Positions 5,365 to 5,460 of a stretch of 5,460 nt of DNA are shown here, one piece after another. The first letter of the stretch is position 1. Each line of letters opens with the position of its first letter. Origin of the DNA: Anaerolineae bacterium (GTDB lineage: Bacteria > Chloroflexota > Anaerolineae > Anaerolineales > Anaerolineaceae); the NCBI GenBank assembly GCA_016213455.1, contig JACRAG010000297.1:1-5460 (forward strand). Direction: 5' to 3'. Position numbers and translations under genes: made by a program. Under the pieces are notes generated by a model. That model was not told where the DNA came from. It searched no databases and saw nothing but the letters and a program-made list of their open reading frames with translations.

Positions 5365-5460
5365 TTACCGGCGCACCAGCGCCAGCTGGTCAAAGGGGAT
5401 GAGGATTTCCTGCGGACCGGCGGCGTATGGGGCCACCTGGTACTCATTGAAGGTGATCAA
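5365..5460 (-). CDS. DUF3298 (RsiV-like C-terminal domain) protein, C-terminal fragment
   Basis: The last 31 codons of a minus-strand gene enter from the right edge and end at TAA (5367 down to 5365). The peptide contains FNEYQVAPYAAGPQEILIP, which matches the conserved closing motif of DUF3298 domains (an F-x-x-Y-x-V-A-P-Y-A-x-G-P-x-E pattern). DUF3298 is the C-terminal, extracytoplasmic domain of Bacillus RsiV, the anti-sigma factor that binds lysozyme, and also occurs in many secreted or lipoprotein-like proteins of unknown role. Only about ten residues (FDQLALVRR) follow the motif, as is usual. The N-terminal part is outside the window, so membrane anchoring and any anti-sigma domain cannot be judged. 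The short length explains why it is easy to miss. Confidence 0.8.
   Translation of the reverse strand: MITFNEYQVAPYAAGPQEILIPFDQLALVRR

Overview
The window is GC-rich, densely coded bacterial chromosome. There is no rRNA, tRNA, CRISPR array, transposase or phage gene in it. The mix of families (a PhyH-type dioxygenase, a uroporphyrinogen-decarboxylase-like protein, a type I phosphodiesterase and a DUF3298 protein), together with high GC and Shine-Dalgarno starts, suggests a free-living bacterium such as a member of the Chloroflexota (Anaerolineae). This is a family-level impression with no marker gene to confirm it.

Layout, left to right. (1) Positions 57-1298 (+) encode an alkaline-phosphatase-superfamily phosphodiesterase whose reading frame stays open to the left edge, so the gene may begin outside the window. 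(2) Convergent with it, 19 bp away, is a MelR-like AraC-family regulator (1318-2160, -). (3) A roughly 100-bp divergent promoter region (2161-2263) separates the regulator from a phytanoyl-CoA-dioxygenase-family Fe(II)/2-oxoglutarate oxygenase (2264-3226, +), which is followed by a clear intrinsic terminator. (4) A small DUF2000 protein (3328-3765, +) is followed after 67 bp by a UroD-like TIM-barrel protein (3833-4909, +). (5) A 455-bp non-coding stretch (4910-5364) lies between convergent genes and is packed with palindromes: a 94-bp unit with 10-bp inverted ends, a C-rich hairpin, a terminator-type hairpin, a purine/pyrimidine hairpin and a second long perfect hairpin. It also carries two G-quadruplex-type motifs on opposite strands. 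(6) The right edge holds the last 31 codons of a DUF3298 (RsiV-like C-terminal domain) protein on the minus strand, too short to stand out as an ORF.

How the genes may work together: the divergent arrangement makes the AraC/MelR-type protein the natural candidate regulator of the dioxygenase, and perhaps of the UroD-like gene beyond the terminator. MelR relatives sense small molecules, usually sugars, so an inducible catabolic module is a reasonable inference, but no substrate can be read from the sequence. I see no convincing wholly new system. The points most worth following are the UroD-like protein with an HxD-G motif where corrinoid methyltransferases carry HxC-G, and the hairpin/quadruplex-rich convergent intergenic region.
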